This document shows positions 7,791 to 16,162 of a stretch of DNA of 64,000 bases, one piece after another. Position numbers and translations under genes: made by a program. Source of the stretch: a bacterium (GTDB lineage: Bacteria > Verrucomicrobiota > Kiritimatiellia > CAIKKV01 > CAITUY01). The stretch is from NCBI GenBank assembly GCA_037143175.1, contig JBAWZF010000010.1:1-64000 (forward strand), in the 5' to 3' direction. Below the pieces are notes generated by a model. That model saw nothing but the letters and a program-made list of their open reading frames with translations, ran no database searches and was not told the origin of the DNA. Position 1 is the first letter of the stretch, and each line of letters opens with the position of its first letter.

Positions 7791-10184
7791 TCAATTCAAA
7801 ACCCCATTCAATACCGCGTATAACTGAAATTGTGTGTAGGGCTTCGTAAGTACTCCTTTAAATCCGTACAGATAGTAATTCGACATAATCGAGCCTTCAG
7901 CGTAACCGCTTGACACAATGGCCTTAGCACCCGGATCGAGGGTTAAAATTTGCTTCACCACTTCTTGTCCGCCAATCCCGCCGGGGATAGTAAGGTCTAG
8001 AATGACCACATCAAATGGGGGGCCATTGCTCAGGGATCGTTTATACATCTCGATTGCCTGCAGCCCATCCAGTGTGGTCTCAACGGAACAGTCATATTTT
8101 TTGAGCCAGCGAGGAATCACCGCAAGAATATACTCATCATCGTCCAGAACGAGGATTTTTGGAGAAGATTTCAAAATCTGAGGGACCACATCAACTGATT
8201 TAGTTGACGATAGTTGAGGTGCCGCAGGAGTAGGTAAATATATCGTAAAGGTTGTGCCTTTTCCCAGTTCCGACTCAACCCCGATGTAGCCGTTGTGTTT
8301 ATTGATAATAGAATAGGCCGTGGCTAGTCCCAGTCCATGGCCTGTTTGTTTTGTGGAAAAATAGGGATCGAATATTCGGGGAAGAGTCTGAGGGGCAATA
8401 CCTGTACCCTCATCCCTTACCGTAATTTTCACATAGTTGCCTTGAGGGAGGCCGGGAATTGCGTCTGGTGGCAGTTTTCTGTTTTCCACGTTGATAAACA
8501 GATGACCACCGTTGGGCATAGCCTGGCGGGCATTAAGTGTTAGATTAGAGATGACCTGCTGAATCTGGCCTTTGTCGGCATTAGCCAACCATAGGTCAGC
8601 CGCCGTGTTACACAAGAGTATGACGTTGCTACCAGAAAGGTCAAATTCAGCGACTTCCTCAACGAGAAGCCCTAAACTAAAATTTTCTCTGATAGGTTCT
8701 CCGCCTTTAGCAAAAGTGAGAAGTTGTTTGGTCAACCGTATGGCCCGGCCCATCGATCTTTCCGCATCTTCCAGGGGCTTGAAGCCAGGATGATCTTTTG
8801 AAAGCTCATTTCGCGCCAAAGAGATATTCCCGTATAATCCCATCAAAATATTATTGAAATCATGAGCGATCCCCCCCGCAAGCGTTCCCACACTCGTGAG
8901 ATTCTGAATTTTCTGAAGTTCAGCTTCCTCCCGTATTCGGTCCGTGATATCTCGCGCAGTCGAAATGGCGCCTTTGACGATACCCTGATCAGATCTCAAT
9001 TCCTCGCACCACCATGCCAGAAGTCGTTTCTCGCCATCTTTACGCCTCTGCCAACTCTCAATATAGATTACTTGTTCTTTCCCCCCGAATAGTGGTTGGA
9101 TTGTCTGGTAGGTATCCTGCTCGTCTTCGAAAAAATGCGCTGCTTCTTTGCCAATAACATCCTCCCCGAAAAAATCCAAACCAGCGGGATTGGCCCAGGT
9201 GTAGACCTTATTGATGTTTACCTCCATGATGATATCGGGGACGGCTGCAAGAATAGCTTCCTGACGAATGGACAAACTTCTCAAAGCCTCTACACTGGCC
9301 TTTAACTCAGCTGTTCGAATTGTAACCCTCTTACGCAGGACACGATTCCAAACAAAAAGGAGCAACATCAGCGAAGACAAGCTCCCTGAAATCATTAAAA
9401 AGAACCGGAGTAAACGACGATCCTCCACCGATGAGCCACACCATTTTGTATGAATTTTCTCATACTCTTCTTTCGAAATCTTTGCGAAGCCCTCTTCAAC
9501 CATTTTTAAGAGTTCTTGATTCCCCTTTTTTACTGCACGATGAAAATGACCAACGTTCAGTGGCACGGACTGCTTGAACTGATTCTGGATTCCAAGTTTG
9601 TTAAGAAAATAATGCCCCGGGGGGGCGTCAACCACAAACACGGTAACTTTATGCTCTTTGGCTGCCAGGATGACTGCCTCATAGCTATCGAAAAGCATCA
9701 GATTGTTAACCCCGTTGCTCTTGAGAATATCGACCGCCGCATCGCCGGTTTTAACGGCCACAGAGAAGCCTTTAAGCGAGGAGGCATCAGTAATCCCGGA
9801 AATGGCATTGATGAAAAAAATAGGAACTTCAAGCCGGGCATAGGGGCGTGTAAAATCGAGCCAAACGGAACGATCCTGAGTCATGAATACCGTATCGATA
9901 ACATCGAATTCTCCAGCTCGCATAGCGCTGAGGGCCTTCCCCCAGTCCATGGCATGAATTTCAACTTTTGTTCCAGTTTTTTGTTCCCACAACTGCCATT
10001 GGTCAATCAAAATCCCCTGAAGCTTGCCGTGATTATTTTGAAAAACATAGGGTGGGTAATTGTTATCCATGACGACATGGATGGTTTGCGTTTGCGCCTC
10101 ACACAAGGGTGAGATTGCAAGGAAAAGTGTCGCAAGCACGAGTGGCCAGAGAACAAATAGCCTAAGACGATAAGTTAGTTGCAT
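7791..10184 (-). CDS. Hybrid histidine kinase with periplasmic solute-binding sensor domain
   Basis: A 797-residue protein. Residues 1-30 form a signal peptide (LFVLWPLVLATLFLAISPLCEAQ). Residues 31-250 are a family 3 solute-binding (SBP_bac_3) domain: VVMDNNYPPYVFQNNHGKLQG and DVIDTVFMTQDR. A membrane helix follows (LLRFFLMISGSLSSLMLLLFVW), then PAS, HisKA with [15 protein letters not shown], HATPase_c (NLTLNARQAM, DEGTGIAPQ, GHGLGLATA) and a receiver with DVVILDLTIPGG. The architecture resembles BvgS/EvgS sensors, which detect small periplasmic ligands such as amino acids. The kinase core and receiver resemble those of the split kinase at 3025-5247, so the two may be paralogues. No separate response regulator adjoins it. 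Confidence 0.9.
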   Translation of the reverse strand: MQLTYRLRLFVLWPLVLATLFLAISPLCEAQTQTIHVVMDNNYPPYVFQNNHGKLQGILIDQWQLWEQKTGTKVEIHAMDWGKALSAMRAGEFDVIDTVFMTQDRSVWLDFTRPYARLEVPIFFINAISGITDASSLKGFSVAVKTGDAAVDILKSNGVNNLMLFDSYEAVILAAKEHKVTVFVVDAPPGHYFLNKLGIQNQFKQSVPLNVGHFHRAVKKGNQELLKMVEEGFAKISKEEYEKIHTKWCGSSVEDRRLLRFFLMISGSLSSLMLLLFVWNRVLRKRVTIRTAELKASVEALRSLSIRQEAILAAVPDIIMEVNINKVYTWANPAGLDFFGEDVIGKEAAHFFEDEQDTYQTIQPLFGGKEQVIYIESWQRRKDGEKRLLAWWCEELRSDQGIVKGAISTARDITDRIREEAELQKIQNLTSVGTLAGGIAHDFNNILMGLYGNISLARNELSKDHPGFKPLEDAERSMGRAIRLTKQLLTFAKGGEPIRENFSLGLLVEEVAEFDLSGSNVILLCNTAADLWLANADKGQIQQVISNLTLNARQAMPNGGHLFINVENRKLPPDAIPGLPQGNYVKITVRDEGTGIAPQTLPRIFDPYFSTKQTGHGLGLATAYSIINKHNGYIGVESELGKGTTFTIYLPTPAAPQLSSTKSVDVVPQILKSSPKILVLDDDEYILAVIPRWLKKYDCSVETTLDGLQAIEMYKRSLSNGPPFDVVILDLTIPGGIGGQEVVKQILTLDPGAKAIVSSGYAEGSIMSNYYLYGFKGVLTKPYTQFQLYAVLNGVLN

Positions 10185-10260
10185 GAATTGACCGTAACCT
10201 TTATTGCATTCTAACCGCTCCTTCCATACGAACGCAATAAAACAAAATCACGAACGGGGA

Positions 10261-11199
10261 TTAGCCTGCCCGCATTCCCACTTGCAATGCATGTCCGCAA
10301 AGAAAAGCGGTACCAGACATAGGCTTTCGGCCTTCAGGCTGGACTTCAAGTAGTCGAAGGGCCCGGCCATGGCCCGCCTGAATGAGGGGCCCCTCACCGC
10401 CTAACGCTATTAGTGTCCCGGGGATACCGGTTCCAGCCTCCGCGCGAACGGTGAGAACCTTAACGATTTTCCCACCATCGGCAGGAATAACGCAGAAGGA
10501 ACCTGGCCAGGGATTGAACCCTTGAACCTGGGCACGGATTATATCGGCTGGAAGCGTCCAATCAATTCGGCCATCGCTTTTCTTCAGCTTGGGTGCCACG
10601 GTCGCCTCGTTTTCATTCTGCACCTCGCGCGGGGCACGCCCTTGCCGGATAAGATCCACGGTATCATTCAGTAATTCGGCTCCCACCAAGGCCAACTTAT
10701 CATGATAACTGCCGCCGGTGTCGGCGGGGTCGATAGGCAGTTCACGCTTCAAGATCATGTCCCCGGCATCCATTCGTTCATTGAGATACATCGTCGTAAC
10801 ACCTGAGATAGTATCCCCGTTAGCCACGGCCCATTGAATGGGCGCTGCCCCACGATATTTTGGAAGAAGTGATCCATGCACATTGATGATGCCCAGTGGT
10901 GCCATCTCAAGTAGCGCGGATTTGAGCAATTGTCCATATGCCACAACGACCATAAGATCAGGGTGTAACGTGCGTATGGCTGCCAAACTTTCGCTGGTGT
11001 TGATTTTTTCCGGGGAAAGCACCGGAATTTGGTGCGAACCCAGATACGTTTTTACCGGGCAGGATGACAGCTGCAGATTCCGCCCTTTAGGTCGATCCGG
11101 CTGGGTAACCACCCCTACGACTTCATCCTGATTATTCCGTAACAGTGTTTCAAGACACGGGCAAGCGAACCCAGCAGAACCCATAAATAATATTCGCAT
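10261..11199 (-). CDS. fmt: Methionyl-tRNA formyltransferase
   Basis: Transfers a formyl group from 10-formyl-THF to Met-tRNAfMet, required for bacterial initiation. Signature elements are ILFMGSAGFACPCLETLL at the start, the active-site segment NVHGSLLPKYRGAAPIQWA (with Asn and His), DAGDMI with the catalytic Asp, and a C-terminal OB-like tRNA-binding domain with FNPWPGSFC. Length (312 residues) is normal. The ATG at 11199 has GAGGG six bases upstream; the GTG at 11211 overlaps the stop of the fumarase gene and is less likely. No def gene adjoins it; it sits behind the two fumarase genes, suggesting transcription from upstream. Confidence 0.95.
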   Translation of the reverse strand: MRILFMGSAGFACPCLETLLRNNQDEVVGVVTQPDRPKGRNLQLSSCPVKTYLGSHQIPVLSPEKINTSESLAAIRTLHPDLMVVVAYGQLLKSALLEMAPLGIINVHGSLLPKYRGAAPIQWAVANGDTISGVTTMYLNERMDAGDMILKRELPIDPADTGGSYHDKLALVGAELLNDTVDLIRQGRAPREVQNENEATVAPKLKKSDGRIDWTLPADIIRAQVQGFNPWPGSFCVIPADGGKIVKVLTVRAEAGTGIPGTLIALGGEGPLIQAGHGRALRLLEVQPEGRKPMSGTAFLCGHALQVGMRAG

Positions 11200-11207
11200 G
11201 TTCGCCC

Positions 11208-11804
11208 TCACGCTTCAAATCGCTCAGAAGCCACAAGCTTTTGCCATATCTTGCGGGAAGTGGCCTGAACTGTTTTCATCAGATTTTTACCACGGGAATC
11301 AATCGCGACAATCGCGGGGAAATCCTTTACATCCAGCACCCACATAGCCTCTGCAGGACCGAACTCTGAGCCAAAATACACTTCTTTGACCGCGATCACC
11401 CGATCTGCCAATACCTGAGCGGCGCCACCAACGGCATGGAGATAAACGCATCCACCATCCAAACAGGCTTGTTCCGTGGTTTTTCCCATGGAGCCCTTCC
11501 CGATTACCACCCGCACGCCATGTTCGTTGATGATGCGGGGCAGATAAGGCTCCTCCCGAATCGAGGTTGTCGGTCCTGCCGCACGAACCACCCACTTGCT
11601 TTCCTTCCGGATCACCACGGGCCCGCAATGATATAAAGCTCCATCCTTGAGATCCACAGGGCTTTCCCCGCCCTCAAAAAGGTATTTATGCATCCGGTCA
11701 CGCGCCGTAAAAAGCTCCCCACTCAAAAGGACAAATTGGCCAGCCTGCAAAGGGGCAATCTGTTCTGCGGAAAAGGGATAAGAAAGTCTGCGAGTTAATG
11801 CCAT
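11208..11804 (-). CDS. Class I fumarate hydratase, beta (C-terminal) subunit
   Basis: Matches the C-terminal half of class I fumarases and L-tartrate dehydratase beta (Fe-S type, Fumerase_C): SGELFTARDRMHKYL, YHCGPVV, AAGPTTSIREEPYLP, GKGSMGKTT and GGAAQVLADRV. With the alpha subunit it would interconvert fumarate and malate in the TCA cycle. The ATG at 11804 is preceded by GGAGG with ideal spacing and overlaps the alpha gene by ten bases, so translation is coupled. An in-frame ATG at 11861 would add a frame-shadow of the alpha gene and is rejected. Confidence 0.9.
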   Translation of the reverse strand: MALTRRLSYPFSAEQIAPLQAGQFVLLSGELFTARDRMHKYLFEGGESPVDLKDGALYHCGPVVIRKESKWVVRAAGPTTSIREEPYLPRIINEHGVRVVIGKGSMGKTTEQACLDGGCVYLHAVGGAAQVLADRVIAVKEVYFGSEFGPAEAMWVLDVKDFPAIVAIDSRGKNLMKTVQATSRKIWQKLVASERFEA

Positions 11805-12679
11805 TTTTTGAATCCTCCCCGGGCGGAAAGCAAAACACCACGCCGGCGAAACGCCCAGCACATATATGAGATCGTGACAAAAAAGGAGGCAGGCAAGCGA
11901 CTCAATGCCCCGATCTTGACCCCGAGCAAGGCGGTGCTACCACCAAACCCCATCGGGCCGATCATCAATTGTTTCGACTCTTTCAGAATGCGCTCTTCTA
12001 ACCGCCCCAGGACTTTAACCGGGGACCGATCATCAATTTTTCGAAGAAACTGTGCTTTTGAACATTCATAGCCCGTAGCGCGATCGCCCCCAATGCAAAC
12101 GCCCAAAATGCCAGGCGCGCAGCCATTTCCCTGGGCTGAAACAACAGCATCCAGAATACAACGACGCACACCGTCAAGATCTCGCCCCGCATTCAATTCT
12201 GCATTGGGGAGGCTATATTGGTGGCCAACATTCTCGCATCCCCCACCCTTCATAAGCAGCCGAACATCTACTGTCGTACGGGCACATTGCTCAAAATAGA
12301 ATATTGGTGCCCCATGAGCCACATTGGTGGCGCAGGATTCACCGGTCAGGGAGTCAATGGTATTCTGACGAAGATAACCCAGTCGTGTGGCTCGCGCGAC
12401 CGCCATCCGTGTGGCGGCAACCAGGAAGTTGGTGTCAAATCCAAGAGGGACCTGAAAATAGAAGATCAAACTCCCCGTATCCTGACAAAGCGGCGCATCA
12501 TTGTCGCGCGCCTTTTGCACATTTTCGAGGATTGTATCCAGAACCCAGCGAGCCCGACTGTCTTTTTTTTCATTTTTATAAGACCGGCGAAGTGCTTGCT
12601 CCACATCGGCAGGCAAATCTACCGAGGTACGACGGATCAACTCAAACAGACTCGCTTCCCATAAGGCATGCTTCTTCAT
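11795..12679 (-). CDS. Class I fumarate hydratase, alpha (N-terminal, Fe-S) subunit
   Basis: Two-subunit class I fumarase (or tartrate dehydratase) alpha chain, which carries the oxygen-sensitive 4Fe-4S cluster. Candidate cluster ligands are the Cys residues in PLCQDTG, KGGGCENVG and GNGCAPGILGVCIGGDRATG. Other family blocks are DSLTGESCATNVAHGAPIFYFEQ and the C-terminal IGPMGFGGSTALLGVKIG. Length 294 is typical. Tartrate and other hydroxy-acid dehydratases have the same organisation, so the substrate is inferred, but fumarate is the common case. Order alpha-beta-fmt. Confidence 0.9.
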   Translation of the reverse strand: MKKHALWEASLFELIRRTSVDLPADVEQALRRSYKNEKKDSRARWVLDTILENVQKARDNDAPLCQDTGSLIFYFQVPLGFDTNFLVAATRMAVARATRLGYLRQNTIDSLTGESCATNVAHGAPIFYFEQCARTTVDVRLLMKGGGCENVGHQYSLPNAELNAGRDLDGVRRCILDAVVSAQGNGCAPGILGVCIGGDRATGYECSKAQFLRKIDDRSPVKVLGRLEERILKESKQLMIGPMGFGGSTALLGVKIGALSRLPASFFVTISYMCWAFRRRGVLLSARGGFKKWH

Positions 12680-12697
12680 ACTATGACCATACCATAC

Positions 12698-13873
12698 TCA
12701 TGGCATCAATTCAACCGCCACGTAATCTGCCATTGCCCGGCCCTTGGCCGTAAGTCGCCAGCGACCGGCCGGTTGTGCCACAAGATGCTCCCGCTCCAAC
12801 CGCCGCAAAGATTGCCGCCATACCGACCCTTGTTCCGACTGACCCATGCCGGTCGTCGCCAGGATCTCCTCAAGATCGACTCCTTCCGCCATCCTCATCC
12901 CAAATACAAGCCGCTCGACAGCATCAGTAAGTGGCGATAATGTTTCGCGGTCCTGATTGGATATTCCCGCACAATAAGTTTTAATATCGGCGCCATGGGT
13001 CCAACGTTCGTTTCCCACCCTTGATGCAGCGGCACAGCCGAGACCAAGATAATTTCCCCCGCGCCAACAGGACAGGTTATGGCGACATTCGAAGCCGGGA
13101 CGGGCATAGTTGGAGATTTCGTAGCGCATGATACCAGCCGCTTCCAACGTGGCCTCGGCCACATCCAGCATCCGGAGTTGTTCCTCGTCCTCCATCAGGC
13201 AAGTGGCGCCAGTCTCACAATCCTGATGAAGCCGAGTTCCCTCTTCGCGGGTCAACGCATAAACTGAAATATGTTTGGGATCCATACTCAGGGTGGCCTT
13301 AAGTGTTTTTTGCCAGGCGTCCCGACTCACGCCGGGAATGCAGGCAATGAGATCTAATCCCCAGTTGGTAATTCCGGACGCATGAATAGCATTTACGGCG
13401 GCATAGATGTCAGCGACAGAATGCCGCCGCCCAAGCTGACGCAACACGGGATCAGTCATGGCCTGAACGCCTAGACTGATACGGTTAACCCCAAAAGCTT
13501 TCATCAAGGCCAGCGTCTCGAAGGTGAGCGAACCGGGATTGGCCTCACTGGTCCATTCAAGCTCCGCCGGAGTGAGATGCGGTGTTAGGGTGTTGCGTTG
13601 TTGCGTTGTTAAGAAGGAACTCAGAATCTTGAAAAGTTGTTCCAACTGATCGATAGGCAACATACTCGGTGTTCCTCCACCCATAAAGATGGAGGTCAGT
13701 GGCAAGGGGCCATAGCGCTCAAGCGCCTGATCCCGCTCTTTCCTTATTGCCGCGAGCCATGCTGTTGCGAGGTCGCGACAATAAGGAACGGAATAGAAAG
13801 CACAGTAGTGGCATTTTCCATCGCAAAAAGGAACATGGATATAAAGTCCATCAATCTTTGGGTCGTCGCTCAT
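12698..13873 (-). CDS. hemW: Radical SAM heme chaperone HemW (coproporphyrinogen oxidase-like)
   Basis: Radical SAM motif HVPFCDGKCHYCAFYS supplies three cluster cysteines; MGGGTPSML, SEANPGSLT, RISLGVQAM and GLDLIACIPG are typical of HemW, which binds heme and passes it to respiratory proteins and is not a true coproporphyrinogen oxidase. The C-terminal HemW domain is present. After residue about 85 an extra segment (FLTTQQRNTLTPHLTP) appears where relatives are shorter; it is encoded by a tandem TTGCGTTG run at 13592-13610 and looks like an in-frame repeat insertion. The start overlaps the PHP gene stop by 23 bases. Confidence 0.9.
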   Translation of the reverse strand: MSDDPKIDGLYIHVPFCDGKCHYCAFYSVPYCRDLATAWLAAIRKERDQALERYGPLPLTSIFMGGGTPSMLPIDQLEQLFKILSSFLTTQQRNTLTPHLTPAELEWTSEANPGSLTFETLALMKAFGVNRISLGVQAMTDPVLRQLGRRHSVADIYAAVNAIHASGITNWGLDLIACIPGVSRDAWQKTLKATLSMDPKHISVYALTREEGTRLHQDCETGATCLMEDEEQLRMLDVAEATLEAAGIMRYEISNYARPGFECRHNLSCWRGGNYLGLGCAAASRVGNERWTHGADIKTYCAGISNQDRETLSPLTDAVERLVFGMRMAEGVDLEEILATTGMGQSEQGSVWRQSLRRLEREHLVAQPAGRWRLTAKGRAMADYVAVELMP

Positions 13874-14696
13874 AAAGCAGATCCACTAATTCATCAGGTA
13901 TATCAAGGGATCCAAAGCCGATGCCAAGATGAATATGAGGGTTCATGGCACCATGAAAATCCGAGCCCCCGGTGACCACCCAGCCCAAGTCACGCGCCAT
14001 ATTCAAGCAGAAACGATGTTGTTCATGGCTGTGCTCAGAATAATAAGCTTCGATCCCCTGCAATCCTTTTGCGGCCAATTCCGCCAGAAACTCCCGTAAT
14101 CTCCTGCGTCCCATATTGAGGGTGCAAGGATGAGCCAATACGGGGACTCCCCCTGCCCCCCGGATCAGGCCGATGCTTTCCTCGATCGTAAAACGATCCC
14201 GTTCGACGTAGGCCGGTTTCCCCTTGCCAAGATAATTATCAAAGGCCTCATCTTTTTTCTTCACATACCCCTTGGCAATCATGGCCTGGGCAAAATGAGG
14301 GCGTCCGACAACATCCTCCTTGGCCAGACTGGAGACTTCTTCCCAGGACAACGGCAGTCCCAAACTATTGAGACGTTCAAGGATGAATTGATTACGTGTC
14401 TCTCGGCCCCGTCGTAACCGTGCCAAGGCTTCAATAATCCGAGGATTATGTTGATCGATAAAATACCCGAGTATGTGCATGGTTCCGCCTGACAGCTCAA
14501 TACTAATCTCCACGCCGGGAATCCCTCGCAGCCCCTGCAGTTCACAGGCCGCCATGAAACGATCAATTCCCATCATGCCATCATGATCTGTTAAAGCGAT
14601 GGCGGTGAGTCCCGCTTTCGCGGCGAGTTCAACCAACTCCTCCGGAGTCATGCTGCCATCAGAAAATGTCGAATGAGTATGTAAATCAATCACCAA
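13851..14696 (-). CDS. PHP-domain phosphoesterase (YciV/RNase AM-like)
   Basis: A 281-residue PHP metal-dependent hydrolase: DLHTHSTFSDG (metal His pair), ALTDHDGM, GVEIS, VLAHPC and GGSDFHG supply the metal-binding residues in the standard order. The family includes E. coli YciV (RNase AM, acting on 5' ends of RNA) and 3',5'-nucleotide bisphosphate phosphatases. The 100-residue insert between GVEIS and VLAHP (GRPHFAQAMIAKGYV...) is the typical RNase AM-type helical insert. Substrate cannot be read from sequence. hemW follows with a 23-base overlap. Confidence 0.85.
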   Translation of the reverse strand: MVIDLHTHSTFSDGSMTPEELVELAAKAGLTAIALTDHDGMMGIDRFMAACELQGLRGIPGVEISIELSGGTMHILGYFIDQHNPRIIEALARLRRGRETRNQFILERLNSLGLPLSWEEVSSLAKEDVVGRPHFAQAMIAKGYVKKKDEAFDNYLGKGKPAYVERDRFTIEESIGLIRGAGGVPVLAHPCTLNMGRRRLREFLAELAAKGLQGIEAYYSEHSHEQHRFCLNMARDLGWVVTGGSDFHGAMNPHIHLGIGFGSLDIPDELVDLLYERRPKD

Positions 14697-14720
14697 ATAC
14701 TCCCCACACTGCTTTCTCGA

Positions 14721-15713
14721 CTACCAGTAATAAAGTTCCTGATACCATTTAGCCCAGGTTTTGAGGTCACCATTGTCACTCATTTGCGCTGCATTGAGTA
14801 ACTGGTCAGACGAGAACCAGGAGAAACAATCCTTTTGCCCGAGCAGATCATGAAAAGCCTGCATGGCTGGCAACAAACTGGTATTCCCGGGATGATGCAC
14901 AACAGAAAAAAACGCTTTTTTATAACGGCCGTTCGGATCCGTCTCGATGGCTGTCGCCAGCAACTGGGTGCGCCACAGCTGATTCATCCCGCCTCTGAAC
15001 GGACATGCCTTATCTTTCTGCAGGTTCTCAGGAGGAAACATATCTTTGTTTTTCAACGTAATACTCCAATAATTGAACCTTTTTGCGGAATGGAGAAAGC
15101 AATTTTCCCGCCCCTGCCGGGCGGCTGCATTGCGATCACAATCATCTTTGTGCTGATTAGCAGGATTGCGATATCCACCACAGGCAGTGAAATCATTCTC
15201 CGTTAATTTATGGGTAATCAGCCACAAACAAAGATCATCATCATGGTTGCGATAGGCAATAGCGATATCCGCATCAGTCGCCCCCTGGGCCCCCTGATCC
15301 CCCAGACGATTGGCCCCTTCATCACCAAATTCCATGCGGAGTCCCCTGTCAAATTCCTCAACCGCAATAGATTTTAAATCCGGCTTCACTTCCCTCAGAA
15401 TTTGAGCTGCGAGCAGTGGTGTTTCCATTAGCGGCAAGAAAAGATTGGCAGAGGCTATTTGTGAACTTGCCATGTGCCCCGCAAACTTATGCGTCTTAAA
15501 GTGAAACTTATTCTGATGTTCCCGGAACCGTGCCCGCACTGGATCATAGAGATGCGGCAGGGCCTGCTGCAATTTTCCAGGCAAAATAACATCATACATT
15601 TTTCCGCCAAAACTGCCCGGCAAGGGAGTTATGTTCCGGCTCTTCCACTCACATAAATGCAGGTACATCCCGCGCTGAAATTCACTCAACTGCTCTGGTA
15701 TCTTATATTGCAT
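14721..15713 (-). CDS. Putative PD-(D/E)XK endonuclease (PGN_0703-like)
   Basis: A 330-residue protein that I match only by general pattern. A segment ATDADIAIAYRNHDDDLCLWLITHKLTENDFTAC-type (about residues 143-180) has an Asp, a beta hairpin, then a strand ending in HK followed by LTE; this resembles the D...(E)xK core of the PGN_0703 restriction-like family, in which KLTE is usually preceded by Glu. Here the Glu is replaced by Thr-His, so the active site may be altered. Several Cys/His residues follow (CGGY, DDCDRN, CPF). It stands alone between divergent neighbours, with no methylase gene, so a defence role is a guess. The ATG at 15713 has GGAG upstream. Confidence 0.5.
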   Translation of the reverse strand: MQYKIPEQLSEFQRGMYLHLCEWKSRNITPLPGSFGGKMYDVILPGKLQQALPHLYDPVRARFREHQNKFHFKTHKFAGHMASSQIASANLFLPLMETPLLAAQILREVKPDLKSIAVEEFDRGLRMEFGDEGANRLGDQGAQGATDADIAIAYRNHDDDLCLWLITHKLTENDFTACGGYRNPANQHKDDCDRNAAARQGRENCFLHSAKRFNYWSITLKNKDMFPPENLQKDKACPFRGGMNQLWRTQLLATAIETDPNGRYKKAFFSVVHHPGNTSLLPAMQAFHDLLGQKDCFSWFSSDQLLNAAQMSDNGDLKTWAKWYQELYYW

Positions 15714-15849
15714 CAACTTGATTCTCCGATTTCTCTACCGCAGAATACCAGATATCAGACTAATAAGCGCGCAATTTTAAAGATCTAATGCTGGACAGCT
15801 AAAAGTGCCAATAGTAGAATGCAGGCATAGGCATGAAACGGGGGAAATT

Positions 15850-16128
15850 ATGAATGAAGCTGAACGTCCATCGATGATGGAAAATCACAAATCAGCCGCT
15901 TCGGCTTTCGCGGATGCGACCTCAATCTACAACGCTGCTACAGCAGCGTATGATGATGCCACCCGAGCCTACGAAAGTGCCACCAAGGCCTACAGGGCTG
16001 CCCGCGATCTCTTCATGGCCGCCCAAGCTGGCGCTTCTGACGCAGTCACTTCAACCGACAACGACTACGAAACTGCCCTAGCCGCCTACGAAAAGGGCTG
16101 CATCGACTCAGGGGATCAACCTGTTTGA
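15850..16128 (+). CDS. Small alanine-rich protein with seven-residue repeats
   Basis: A 92-residue acidic protein, family not recognised. From about residue 19 to 58 it has a run of seven-residue units of the form xATxxYx: DATSIYN, AATAAYD, DATRAYE, SATKAYR, AARDLFM. Such a unit predicts a long amphipathic helix with Tyr/Phe on one face, for example an oligomeric coiled coil or membrane-surface helix. No signal peptide or membrane helix. GGGGGAAATT precedes the ATG. The MFS transporter gene follows 34 bases downstream, so both may be in one transcript. Confidence 0.65.
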   Translation: MNEAERPSMMENHKSAASAFADATSIYNAATAAYDDATRAYESATKAYRAARDLFMAAQAGASDAVTSTDNDYETALAAYEKGCIDSGDQPV

Positions 16129-16162
16129 ATCTTTTAGTGCGTTGGGGTAATCTTTCGCGATC

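Noticed and set aside
9516-10112. 198-codon plus-strand frame
   Set aside because: Lies wholly antisense to the solute-binding domain of the hybrid kinase, which has clear motifs.
12304-12753. 149-codon plus-strand frame over fumarase alpha and hemW
   Set aside because: Antisense to two well-supported genes and rich in stop-poor GC composition only.
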